From Winogradskyella pelagia (GTDB lineage: Bacteria; Bacteroidota; Bacteroidia; Flavobacteriales; Flavobacteriaceae): a DNA stretch of 64,000 nucleotides. The position numbers and the translations under genes are program-made. The notes beneath the pieces are model-generated. The model was not told where the DNA came from and searched no databases. It saw only the letters and a list, made by a program, of their open reading frames with translations. The stretch spans positions 372,001-436,000 of the forward strand of contig NZ_JAGEVF010000002.1 in assembly GCF_017581965.1 (NCBI RefSeq). Reading direction: 5' to 3'. Of this stretch, positions 45,964 through 54,219 are shown piece by piece. Position 1 is the stretch's first letter, and every line of letters starts with the position of its first letter.

Positions 45964-47280
45964 TTATAATGTTGTTAAATAGTTGAGATATGCTTTAGTT
46001 CTGTTATATTCATACACGGTTTGATAATACTCCAATTGTTTTTGAGCAAACAGAGCTTCTACTAGTAATAAGTCTGAAGTTTTTTCAAGGCCTTCTTTAA
46101 ATCTATTGGTTCTAATTCTAAGGGCTTCTTCAGATTGTTGAAGGGCTAATTCTGTGAGTTCAACCTTGTTTTGAGCATCTTCTAGGAGTCGTTTGGTTTT
46201 ATTTAATTCAAGTTGACTTTGAGACAGATATTGCTCATATTCTAATTTAGATTTCTCATAAGTAGCTCTTGATGTTTTGGATTTACCGAAGCGTTTAGTT
46301 CCGCTAAGAATATTCCACTTCAGTTCCGCTCCTATGAGGTAACCACTGGCTCCAAATTGAAATAGATTTTCGTCGAAAAGTTGATAATTACCAAAAGCAT
46401 TTAGAGTAGGTAAGAAACTCATTTTATCTGAGTTGTAAATAGATTTCTGTGCTTCTGCTACTAAAGCCATGGCTTTGATATCAGCGCGTTCTTCGGAGAG
46501 TAGACTTTCTTCATTGCTAAGGGATACAACGTTGATTTGTAGACTATCCTTTGGCTTTAAAACAATATCAGATCTCTCGTTCATTAAAAAGGATAAGTAA
46601 TTAGATGCGTTTTTAATATTGCTTTTAGCACTTTGAAGTTGATTTTTAAGTTCCGATACCCTTACTTCAACCTGAAGAACATCGGCACGTTGCAGTAATC
46701 CTTGATTATAACTGTCATTGGCAAGTTTAAAGTTAGCCTCGGCTGCTTGCAGTGCTCTCTCAAAAACTTCAACGGCCTTGTATGCTAACTGTAATTGCAT
46801 GTAGGCCTTATTAACTTCAAACGCCATATAATCCTTAATACGGTTGGATTGCAAGGACATCGCTTCCATTTTGTTTTTGGCTGCTTTTCTTTGGTAGAAT
46901 CCATCCATGTTTATTAAGGGTTGTTGAAACTCAAATGTGGTAGCAAAGTTTTGGGTCTGATCAGGGTTGTTTAATACATCCGGATTAAAGTCAGCCTGAG
47001 TGAGTATCTCTTGATTTAGCTTAGAACCAAATGCCATCAATGGATTTGTAGTTGCAAAGCCAGAGTGTGATACAGAAATATTGGGAAGAAAAACAGCATT
47101 GGTCTGTTTGTATTCACCTTTAGCTTCATTAAAAGCTTCAATTGAAATCTTAATGCTTCTATTATTCTCTAAGGTTTGATTTAAAATTTCCGACTTGGAG
47201 ACCTCTTTTAATTCTTGAGCTTGGGCTAGAGTGAGAAGGCTAAAAAAACTAAATCCTAATTTATATAATATTCTTATCAT
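45964..47280 (-). CDS. TolC-family outer membrane efflux protein
   Basis: A 438-residue TolC-like channel with signal peptide (about 1-21). ATG at 47280 is chosen, since the longer frame adds residues before the signal peptide that would be upstream of the promoter's expected start. It is the first gene of a five-gene efflux operon (TolC, adaptor, RND, PII-like, DUF2892), controlled by the GTAAC-N4-GTTAC promoter at 47298-47341. Confidence 0.9.
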   Translation of the reverse strand: MIRILYKLGFSFFSLLTLAQAQELKEVSKSEILNQTLENNRSIKISIEAFNEAKGEYKQTNAVFLPNISVSHSGFATTNPLMAFGSKLNQEILTQADFNPDVLNNPDQTQNFATTFEFQQPLINMDGFYQRKAAKNKMEAMSLQSNRIKDYMAFEVNKAYMQLQLAYKAVEVFERALQAAEANFKLANDSYNQGLLQRADVLQVEVRVSELKNQLQSAKSNIKNASNYLSFLMNERSDIVLKPKDSLQINVVSLSNEESLLSEERADIKAMALVAEAQKSIYNSDKMSFLPTLNAFGNYQLFDENLFQFGASGYLIGAELKWNILSGTKRFGKSKTSRATYEKSKLEYEQYLSQSQLELNKTKRLLEDAQNKVELTELALQQSEEALRIRTNRFKEGLEKTSDLLLVEALFAQKQLEYYQTVYEYNRTKAYLNYLTTL

Positions 47281-47297
47281 TGTTTTTTTGTTTGAGT

Positions 47298-47341
47298 CAA
47301 AATTACATGCAGACCTCATAAGTTTTAGTAACCTTTGTTAC
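47298..47341 (-). promoter_or_regulatory. Promoter of the RND operon with GTAAC-N4-GTTAC dyad
   Basis: TAATTTTG (47298-47305, minus) is a perfect -7 element; GTAACCTTTGTTAC (47328-47341) has its centre 33 bp away. The geometry is that of a CRP-type class II activator. Confidence 0.7.
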
Positions 47342-47344
47342 CAA

Positions 47345-47487
47345 TGAAAAAGGCACCCTATTAGAGAGTGCCTTTAACTACTAACCAAAAAAAAATCTAA
47401 CTAATCATGTACTGGCTTATCGATTACCTTTACTTTATAAATAAGTATATATCAATGAATTTTATGCTTAATACCATGACTTGTTCA
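47345..47487 (-). ncRNA. Candidate small RNA between the peroxiredoxin and RND genes
   Basis: On the minus strand a promoter with the dyad GTTACATTTGTTAC and TATCTTTA (47491-47534) predicts a start near 47487, and a terminator hairpin (47349-47375) with a T5 tail ends about 140 nt later. No reading frame of more than 10 codons is present. The region is walled off from the peroxiredoxin gene by that gene's own terminator at 47542-47564. No known RNA family is recognised. Confidence 0.5.
47349..47375 (-). terminator. Terminator of the candidate small RNA
   Basis: AAAGGCAC at 47349-47356 pairs with GTGCCTTT at 47368-47375; reading on the minus strand a run of five T follows. It lies upstream of the RND operon promoter and so cannot serve that operon. 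Confidence 0.7.
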
Positions 47488-47490
47488 TCA

Positions 47491-47534
47491 TAAAGATATG
47501 AAGTACTTTTATTTCTCTCAGTTACATTTGTTAC
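47491..47534 (-). promoter_or_regulatory. Promoter of the candidate small RNA with GTTAC dyad
   Basis: TATCTTTA (47491-47498, minus) and GTTACATTTGTTAC (47521-47534), 33 bp between centres as in the RND and peroxiredoxin promoters. One half-site has one mismatch to GTAAC. Confidence 0.55.
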
Positions 47535-47541
47535 ATAGAAA

Positions 47542-47564
47542 AAGAGCACCCATCGGATGCTCTT
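47542..47564 (-). terminator. Terminator of the peroxiredoxin gene
   Basis: AAGAGCA at 47542-47548 and TGCTCTT at 47558-47564 with two inner C:G pairs; on the minus strand TTTTTCT follows. It lies about 60 bp after the stop codon. Confidence 0.75.
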
Positions 47565-47624
47565 ATCATGGAAACAGTTATTGCTCATACCATTATAACT
47601 GATTCACTTTAAATATAGTTAAGC

Positions 47625-48350
47625 TTAATTTTTAATAATTTCTTTAAGCACCATATCCTTATCTAGAGGTTTTGTGCAGAAAAACCAGTCTTCACATTCT
47701 AATTCATCAGTATTACTCATGCGCTCTTCTGCAACACCACAAGATCCGGCAGGAGAAATTATAACATCTTTTCCTGGTACCCAATCTGCAGGTGTGGCCA
47801 CGTTAAATTTATCTGATGTTTGCATAGCTATTAGTGCTCTGTAAATTTCGTCAAAATTACGTCCTAGGCTTAAAGGGTAATATATTAGAGCTCTTACCGT
47901 ACCTTCAGGGTCAATAAAGAATACGGCTCTTACCGCTTGGGTTTTATGCTCACCTGATTGAATCATGCCATACTTTTTAGCAACATTCATGATGATATCT
48001 TCAATTAGAGGAAACTTCACCTCTATATTTTCCATACCATTAAATTTAATCTTATCCTTAATCGTTCTTAACCATGCTATATGGCTGTAAAGACCATCTA
48101 CAGATAGACCAACGAGTTTACAGTTAGCGTTATCAAATTTTTGTTCGAGATGTGCAAAAGTCATGAACTCCGATGTGCATACAGGTGTAAAATCGGCTGG
48201 ATGGCTAAAAAGGATAACCCATTTTCCCTTATAATCTGATGGAAAATTGATTTCTCCTTGTGTGGTTATTGCTTTAAATTCTGGAGCTTTATCACCGATT
48301 CTTGGCATTGTAAAGTGCTGCTCTTGGTTATTGTTTTCTGTAGTTTCCAT
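47625..48350 (-). CDS. Peroxiredoxin, Prx6 (1-Cys) type
   Basis: A 241-residue thiol peroxidase reducing hydrogen peroxide or organic peroxides. The peroxidatic cysteine is in HPADFTPVCTSEF near residue 58, the Prx6-subfamily wording, and the C-terminal dimer arm carries additional cysteines (SCGVAEERM, CEDWFFCTK) that could act as resolving residues. Its promoter shares the GTAAC-N4-GTTAC dyad with the RND operon, suggesting a common stress regulator. Confidence 0.92.
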   Translation of the reverse strand: METTENNNQEQHFTMPRIGDKAPEFKAITTQGEINFPSDYKGKWVILFSHPADFTPVCTSEFMTFAHLEQKFDNANCKLVGLSVDGLYSHIAWLRTIKDKIKFNGMENIEVKFPLIEDIIMNVAKKYGMIQSGEHKTQAVRAVFFIDPEGTVRALIYYPLSLGRNFDEIYRALIAMQTSDKFNVATPADWVPGKDVIISPAGSCGVAEERMSNTDELECEDWFFCTKPLDKDMVLKEIIKN

Positions 48351-48376
48351 ATAAGTATATGTTTTAAGTTGTTTGA

Positions 48377-48420
48377 CAAAGTTAGCTTCAATAATTGCGT
48401 TAATGTGTAACCTATGTTAC
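48377..48420 (-). promoter_or_regulatory. Promoter of the peroxiredoxin gene with GTAAC-N4-GTTAC dyad
   Basis: TAACTTTG (48377-48384, minus) is a perfect -7 element; GTAACCTATGTTAC (48407-48420) has its centre 33 bp away. Confidence 0.7.
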
Positions 48421-48520
48421 CCTCAAATATTCTATTAAAAAAGACCTTTGATAATAATTATTTGTGAGACTTATGATATAGATCGGCTTAACAGATAATG
48501 AGCTAAACTAAATACGCAGC

Positions 48521-48901
48521 ATGAAGCTGATATCCTACATATTTTCAATAAGCTTTTCAGTTCTAATTTTAATGAACAGCTTCTGGGCATCTGTCAATTA
48601 CCTTTATTATGAATTAGACCCCGTTGGCTTTATTGAAAAATTGTGCGAGAACATTGATAAACCCGAATTAGAATGTAATGGTAAGTGCCACTTGAAGAAA
48701 GTTGCTGAGTCACAAAATAAGAGTCACAAAACACCTGAAAACTTAATAGATTTTAAAGATTTACTCCTTTTTATCGAGATTCTTGTAAAGCCTGAGAACA
48801 AAAACATTTATTACACGAATAGAAGTTTATTAATAGGGTATGTAAATCTTTACACATTCAATGTCTTGAATGCTGTTTTCCACCCTCCAAGGTTTGTCTA
48901 G
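48521..48901 (+). CDS. Small membrane CNGKC protein before a copper receptor
   Basis: A 126-residue protein with an N-terminal TM or signal segment and the motif LCENIDKPELECNGKCHLKK near residue 41, as in the 16106-16504 protein (CIQKEEQKGCNGKCQLRK). A second hydrophobic stretch lies near the C-terminus, ending HPPRFV. It is followed after 61 bp by a copper-type TonB receptor. A role in copper uptake is inferred from the repeated pairing. Confidence 0.65.
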   Translation: MKLISYIFSISFSVLILMNSFWASVNYLYYELDPVGFIEKLCENIDKPELECNGKCHLKKVAESQNKSHKTPENLIDFKDLLLFIEILVKPENKNIYYTNRSLLIGYVNLYTFNVLNAVFHPPRFV

Positions 48902-48962
48902 ATATTTCCAAAACTTTGCAGCTTAGCTGCAGGAGTCAAATTTTCTAACAAAACCTATAAAA

Positions 48963-51065
48963 ATGAAACATAAAATAAGTGCGCTATGCTGCGTACAGTT
49001 TTTGCTATTCTCTTATGGACAAGAACCAAATAAATCTCAAAAGGATAGTACAAAACAAGACTTGATTATATTAAATGAGGTCATTTTAAGTGGCCAAATT
49101 AAACGCGACCCCGTTTTTTCGGTAGTATCTCACAAGTATGCCAAAAAGGTGGTACAGCCAAAAAACGTCACTGACCTGTTCAATGATTTAAATGGATTTA
49201 ACGTCATAAAGCGTGGCAATTATGCTATTGACCCAAGTTTTAGGGCGGCTCAATACGAACAGCTTAACGTGCAGTATGATGGTGGTACCAAAGCCTTACA
49301 TGCTTGTCCGAATAGGATGGATCCTATTACAACGCATATTATACCTGAGGAAATAACCAAGATAGAAATCGTTAAAGGGCCTTATACAATGCGATATGGG
49401 CCAACTTTTGGTGGAATTGTGAATTTAGTTACCCAAAAACCGAATGCCTTTGCAAATGGTTTTAATGGTAAAATTTCATCTGGATATGAAACCAATGGTG
49501 ATAATACGGTGAACTTAGTACAACTTGGTTATACTGAAGATACTTATGATGTGCTAGGAACTTTTGGTTATCGTGACTTCGGAAATTACGAAGATGGCGA
49601 TGGTGTTGAGATTCCATCATCCTTTAGAAGTTTGGATTATGGCCTAAAGGTTGGCTACAATCTATCAGATAACGAACGTATACAAGCTCAATGGCGTCAG
49701 TCTTTTGGGCGCGATGTGCTGCATGCTGGATTGCCTATGGATACCGAGTATGATAATAGTTCCATAGCTTCTATAGACTACAAAAAGTCTATGGATAACA
49801 GTAGTATAAAAACCATAACGGGAAAGGTATATTACAGTTTTGTGGACCATCTTATGACTAATAAAAGAAGGCCATCCTTTATGATGACCGAAGCAAGTAC
49901 TCCAGTGGAGGCTACAACAATAGGAGGTAAGTTTGAGCTCGAGTGGGAGACCAACGAAAAATTAACCCTCTTTTCTGGAGTTGATGCTATGCATATTGCA
50001 CGAGATGGAACACGTACGCGTCTGGTAAAGGCCATGAATGGCAATCCTTTGCCAATGCCAATGACTTTTACAGATAAGGTTTGGCAAGATTCTTACATAA
50101 CGGATCTTGGAGTGTTTACTGAGGCCAATTACCAATGGAATAACTCCACTGTATTTACGCTTGGAATGAGGTACGATCAAGTCATATCAGATATCAAAGA
50201 TCCTGAAGACGATTTTGCTTTACTGTACGATTTAGACAAACGTACTGAGCATAACTTTAGCGGTACCTTATCGGTAAAAAAGCAGGTTTCCGACAATGTT
50301 GTATTGCAAGCAGCTTATGGTCGAGGTGTGAGGTCTGCCAATATGATTGAGCGTTTTATCAATCACTTTAATATCGGCCAAGATCCCTTTGAGTATATTG
50401 GTAATCCCAATTTGAAAGCCGAAGTAAATAACCAGTTTGAAATAGGATTTTTAGGTAAAGCACCATTACAAAATGGGCTTAACGCCTTAACCTATGAAAC
50501 TTCATTCTATTATTCGTTCTTTGAGAATTACATTGTTGGAATTATTGATGAAACAAAGACACGCAAGTTTATGCCTATGGCCCAACCCCAAAATCCAAAA
50601 GTTTTTAGAAATCTAGATGAAGCCTATAAAACAGGATTTGAACTTATGGCCAAATTAGAGTTTTTGGACTATTATTATTTTAAAACTGAGTTGGCTTACG
50701 TCTATGCTAAGAACAAAGATCTAAACGAGTCTTTACCTTTGACGCCACCTTTGACAACGCGCTTGTCTATAGGATTGGAAAAGCCAAAGTTTTGGGCTAA
50801 TGCCGTTTTTAATATCGTTTCTCAGCAAGATGAAATCGCACCGAGTTTTGGTGAAATAGTAACACCTGGTTATGAAACCTTAGATTTAAGATTCGGCGCA
50901 ACCATTCTAAAGGATTTTACCTTAGGCCTAGCAGCGCTTAATGTCTTTGACGCGGCCTATAACAATCACCTTAATTTTTCTTTTGTGAATCAGAGTGAAT
51001 TCGGGAGAACACCGATTACAGACCCTGGTAGAAATTTAGCGGTGTTCTTGCAATATCTGTTTTAA
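48963..51065 (+). CDS. TonB-dependent outer membrane receptor, copper type (NosA/OprC-like)
   Basis: A 700-residue TonB-dependent transporter with signal peptide, plug (NVTDLFNDLNGFNVIKRGNY, then VEIVKGPYTMRYGPTFGGIVNL in related form) and beta-barrel ending in a terminal Phe (LQYLF). The plug has LHACPNRMDPITTH, the CxxxM-DP copper site of OprC/NosA. Together with the CNGKC gene before it, this is a second copper-import module besides that at 13.0-16.5 kb; overall motif wording differs, so it is not a recent duplicate. Confidence 0.87.
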   Translation: MKHKISALCCVQFLLFSYGQEPNKSQKDSTKQDLIILNEVILSGQIKRDPVFSVVSHKYAKKVVQPKNVTDLFNDLNGFNVIKRGNYAIDPSFRAAQYEQLNVQYDGGTKALHACPNRMDPITTHIIPEEITKIEIVKGPYTMRYGPTFGGIVNLVTQKPNAFANGFNGKISSGYETNGDNTVNLVQLGYTEDTYDVLGTFGYRDFGNYEDGDGVEIPSSFRSLDYGLKVGYNLSDNERIQAQWRQSFGRDVLHAGLPMDTEYDNSSIASIDYKKSMDNSSIKTITGKVYYSFVDHLMTNKRRPSFMMTEASTPVEATTIGGKFELEWETNEKLTLFSGVDAMHIARDGTRTRLVKAMNGNPLPMPMTFTDKVWQDSYITDLGVFTEANYQWNNSTVFTLGMRYDQVISDIKDPEDDFALLYDLDKRTEHNFSGTLSVKKQVSDNVVLQAAYGRGVRSANMIERFINHFNIGQDPFEYIGNPNLKAEVNNQFEIGFLGKAPLQNGLNALTYETSFYYSFFENYIVGIIDETKTRKFMPMAQPQNPKVFRNLDEAYKTGFELMAKLEFLDYYYFKTELAYVYAKNKDLNESLPLTPPLTTRLSIGLEKPKFWANAVFNIVSQQDEIAPSFGEIVTPGYETLDLRFGATILKDFTLGLAALNVFDAAYNNHLNFSFVNQSEFGRTPITDPGRNLAVFLQYLF

Positions 51066-51073
51066 TAAAATAC

Positions 51074-51108
51074 AAAAAGAGAGCATGATATTTGCTCTCT
51101 TTTTCTTT
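51074..51108. terminator. Bidirectional terminator
   Basis: AAAAAGAGAGC at 51074-51084 pairs with GCTCTCTTTTT at 51094-51104, between the convergent receptor and cytochrome genes. Confidence 0.88.
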
Positions 51109-51129
51109 TAAAGATTGTTTAGGGCTAGG

Positions 51130-52170
51130 CTAGTTTTCCTCTTGATTAAAAGTAATGTGCCAAATGCCTCTAACTTGGTTTTCACTATAGCCAATAGCTT
51201 TGTCATCTGGATATAGCGTTTTTATTTTATTTAAAGTAACGGTTGTTAACTCTTGCTGAGGTTTACCATGGCATTGCAGGCACATACTATTAGTGGTTAT
51301 AGGGTAATAAACATGGACCTTATCATTTCGTTCTTCTGATATAGGCTCAATTTCCATTCTATTATTTACTTGTGCCTTAAATGTCTCAATGTGAGCTAGC
51401 TCTTTGATAGAGGCCTGATTTTTTTGATTTCTGGGTTTGTCAGAAACACGCTTAATGCTAGCATTAAAATGAGCGGCCATGCTATCCGTTAACGGATAGG
51501 CCTGCTCATTGCAAAATTCTAAGGCTGCTATAGTTCCCTCTTTTTGAATTTTAGACATTAAGTTTTGCCCAAGAACCGCTTTGGTTCCCAATGCATATTT
51601 TAAGCCGATTTGTGCAGGGCTTAGGTTTTCATTAGACACCTGTTTGCCATTGCCGTACTGATTTCCCTTTCCTTTTTGTTTGCCCTTTCCTTTACCCATG
51701 CCTTTACCCATACCTTGCCCAGAGTGTTTACCGCGTTCTTCATTAAAGTGGCTTTCAAACCATTCGGGTTGTTCTATGTCATTGTCAAACATATAGTCAG
51801 CTATTTTGCCAATGGTTTCCTCCGGATAATAGGCTTTGGGCATTACACCAAAACGTCTAACAGCCCCTCGCATTTTAGCATTAGATTCTACTGGGTTTTT
51901 TATCCATGCTTGCATGTCTTTGATAAAATCCTCTTTTGTAGTAGTATCATTTATATAGTGTTTTTTTACGGCAATCATCGGTGGTGCTATTCTATTATCA
52001 TGTTCAGCAGTAGGACTGTGACACAGATAGCAATTCTTCTCCATGAGAACTTTGCCCGGATGGGTGTTGTCTTCTATTTCTGTAGAACTTATAGCTTTGT
52101 AGGGATCATTTTTTTCTTTACAGGCCATTGTAGTAATTGCGAACAATACTATTATTACAAGCTTTTTCAT
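51130..52170 (-). CDS. Dihaem cytochrome with Tll0287-like (DUF3365) domain
   Basis: A 346-residue lipoprotein (TTMACKE; ATG at 52170). The N-terminal part has a haem motif CYLCHS near residue 38; a linker of Gly-Lys-Met repeats (GMGKGMGKGKGKQKGKGNQYG) follows; the C-terminal domain has MCLQCHGKP and the Tll0287-like DUF3365 sequence (QIGLKYALGTKAVLGQNLM). DUF3365 domains resemble haem-binding redox sensors. The promoter has a TGAY-N4-RTCA box. It could be an electron-transfer or gas-sensing cytochrome of microaerobic growth. Confidence 0.82.
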   Translation of the reverse strand: MKKLVIIVLFAITTMACKEKNDPYKAISSTEIEDNTHPGKVLMEKNCYLCHSPTAEHDNRIAPPMIAVKKHYINDTTTKEDFIKDMQAWIKNPVESNAKMRGAVRRFGVMPKAYYPEETIGKIADYMFDNDIEQPEWFESHFNEERGKHSGQGMGKGMGKGKGKQKGKGNQYGNGKQVSNENLSPAQIGLKYALGTKAVLGQNLMSKIQKEGTIAALEFCNEQAYPLTDSMAAHFNASIKRVSDKPRNQKNQASIKELAHIETFKAQVNNRMEIEPISEERNDKVHVYYPITTNSMCLQCHGKPQQELTTVTLNKIKTLYPDDKAIGYSENQVRGIWHITFNQEEN

Positions 52171-52190
52171 ATTGTTATGATTTATCAGCA

Positions 52191-52233
52191 CGAAAATACA
52201 TACAACAACTATTGGGGACAATGATAAAAGTCA
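52191..52233 (-). promoter_or_regulatory. CRP/FNR-type promoter of the dihaem cytochrome gene
   Basis: TATTTTCG (52191-52198, minus; one mismatch) and TGATAAAAGTCA (52222-52233), 33 bp between centres. Predicted start near 52187, 17 bp before the chosen ATG. Confidence 0.6.
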
Positions 52234-52282
52234 GGCATTTTAAAATTATTGTGATTTAACAAATCCCATATCACAGGGTGAT

Positions 52283-52957
52283 TTAAGGTACTATACGTCC
52301 GTCTTCCATGGTTATTATGCGGTCCGTACGTTTGGCAAAGTCTTCATCGTGCGTTACTACTAGTAAAGAAAGTTTCTCTTCTTCACTGAGTTCCTTAAAA
52401 ATATTGAAGACATTTTCCGAGTTGTAACTGTCTAAATTGCCTGTGGGTTCGTCTCCCATGATAATGGACGGGTTGTTAATCAGTGCCCTAGCAATGGCAA
52501 CACGTTGTTTTTCTCCACCAGAAATTTGAGAGGCACGTTTACTTGCAAGATGTTCAATATTGAGAATCCTTAATTTTTCGTGGGCGTTGTGTATTATTTC
52601 CTCAGCCGAACATTCCGCAAGTTTTTTTGCTGGTAACATTACATTTTCTAGAACTGAAAATTCAGATAGTAGATAATGAAACTGAAATACAAAACCAATA
52701 TGCTTATTTCGTAAATATGAAAGCTTTAAGTGGTCTGAATCGGTAATTAAGTCGTCATTAAGATAAAGTTCTCCTTCGTAATCCGTATCCATAGTGGATA
52801 GAATATAGAGCAATGTGGATTTTCCGCAGCCAGACTTGCCCATAATAGAGGTGAATTCTCCTTTGTTAATTTTAAAACTAATATCCTTTAGCACATGAAA
52901 CAGTACAGGCTTTTTAAAATATTTATTGATATGTTTTGCTTCTAGAACCGTATGCAT
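52283..52957 (-). CDS. ABC exporter ATPase, LolD/MacB type
   Basis: A 224-residue ABC ATPase with Walker A GKSGCGKSTLL, Q-loop, signature ISGGEKQRVAIARAL, Walker B IIMGDEPTGNLD and switch His VVTHDEDFA. The ATG at 52957 overlaps the stop of the permease gene by one base (TAATG), so translation is coupled; the longer frame is not used. It powers the FtsX-like permease upstream. Confidence 0.9.
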   Translation of the reverse strand: MHTVLEAKHINKYFKKPVLFHVLKDISFKINKGEFTSIMGKSGCGKSTLLYILSTMDTDYEGELYLNDDLITDSDHLKLSYLRNKHIGFVFQFHYLLSEFSVLENVMLPAKKLAECSAEEIIHNAHEKLRILNIEHLASKRASQISGGEKQRVAIARALINNPSIIMGDEPTGNLDSYNSENVFNIFKELSEEEKLSLLVVTHDEDFAKRTDRIITMEDGRIVP

Positions 52958-54219
52958 TATTGACCTCGAATGATTTTTACAGGATCGATTTTTTTGGCTT
53001 TTTTGGATGGCAGATATCCAGCTAAAAAAGTAGATAACATAGCAAATGAAAACCCGATAACAAAAAACCAAGGATTTAAGTTTATGGGATAGGTCTTAAT
53101 GGTTGGTAGTGCTTCTGTATTAAATGGTATGGTATCTATGACATTAGCGAGTCCTAGCCCAATGAGTAAGCCTAAGATACCTCCAACCAAACCGATAATT
53201 ATAGCTTGAGTCATAAAAATCAGTTGCACATCCCTTCCCGAAAAACCAGTAGCCTTTAAAATGGCAATGTCATTCATTTTTTCATATATCAGCATATTTA
53301 GAATATTGTAAATACCAAATCCAGCGACGATAAGTAAGGTTACAGAAACAGCATAGGTTATGAGGTTTCTAATAGTAGTTCCAGTTTCAAATTGAGCATT
53401 AGCCGTTTTAATGTCAATTGCCCTGAGATTAAATTGCTGTTCAATTCTCTTAGCCATTGGTAATGCTTTTTCAATATCTTCTAATTTTACATTAATGTCT
53501 GTAATGTAATTATTGGCTTTGCCCATAATGCGTTGAATAGTTTTGATATTGGTAAAGCTTTGGATTGCATCAATTTCTGCAACACCACTTTGATAAATGC
53601 CAACAACTTTTAACGGGAATAGACCACCTTCAATGGGTTTTACTTGCACACGATCCCCTACTCCGAGCGACAATTTTTCGGCAACACCAGCTCCGAGAAG
53701 AATGCTATTGTCGGTGTTTTGTAATGCTTTTGCTGATCCAGTAACGATGTAATCATTAAAATTAAAATATTCAGCTTCAGAAACAGGCTCAACTCCAGTT
53801 AAATTTCCGCCGATTTGAATAGATCCCGCGATATAGAAAATTTGAGTTTTTATTTGAGGTAAGGCTGCTTTTACGTTGTCATTTTTCATTAAAAATGTCA
53901 TCAAAGGTAATGCGTTGTGAATTTTCTTTTGGGTAACCTTAGGTTTTATGGAGTGCACTACATTGAGACTATTCTCAAATTCACTATATAGATCTACAGG
54001 TTGCTTTTTGGAAGGTTTAATCTCGTTGTAAATATGAATATGCGGCGTTTGGTTGAGAATAAGGTCGTCTAACATAGAATTTAGACCTGTCATAAAGCAA
54101 ACCAAAGTAATATAGGCACCAATGCCAAAGGTAACACCAAGAGCAGCGATACTTGTTTGCTTTAATTTGGTAAGCAAATGGGTTTTAGCAATACTCAATA
54201 TAAGACTCCAGTTGGTCAC
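52957..54219 (-). CDS. FtsX-like ABC permease
   Basis: A 420-residue MacB/LolC-type permease: TM1 near residue 25, a periplasmic MacB-like core (about 45-270), and three C-terminal TM helices, ending KKAKKIDPVKIIRGQ as is typical of the family. The start is GTG at 54219, overlapping the adaptor stop codon by four bases (GTGA). With the ATPase and the adaptor it forms a MacAB-like transenvelope exporter or lipoprotein-handling machine. Confidence 0.9.
   Translation of the reverse strand: MTNWSLILSIAKTHLLTKLKQTSIAALGVTFGIGAYITLVCFMTGLNSMLDDLILNQTPHIHIYNEIKPSKKQPVDLYSEFENSLNVVHSIKPKVTQKKIHNALPLMTFLMKNDNVKAALPQIKTQIFYIAGSIQIGGNLTGVEPVSEAEYFNFNDYIVTGSAKALQNTDNSILLGAGVAEKLSLGVGDRVQVKPIEGGLFPLKVVGIYQSGVAEIDAIQSFTNIKTIQRIMGKANNYITDINVKLEDIEKALPMAKRIEQQFNLRAIDIKTANAQFETGTTIRNLITYAVSVTLLIVAGFGIYNILNMLIYEKMNDIAILKATGFSGRDVQLIFMTQAIIIGLVGGILGLLIGLGLANVIDTIPFNTEALPTIKTYPINLNPWFFVIGFSFAMLSTFLAGYLPSKKAKKIDPVKIIRGQ

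Noticed and set aside
47468..47491. Minus-strand seven-codon frame MMNKSWY in the small RNA candidate
   Set aside because: Its first ATG lies before the predicted start of transcription, and a seven-residue peptide cannot be supported from sequence alone.
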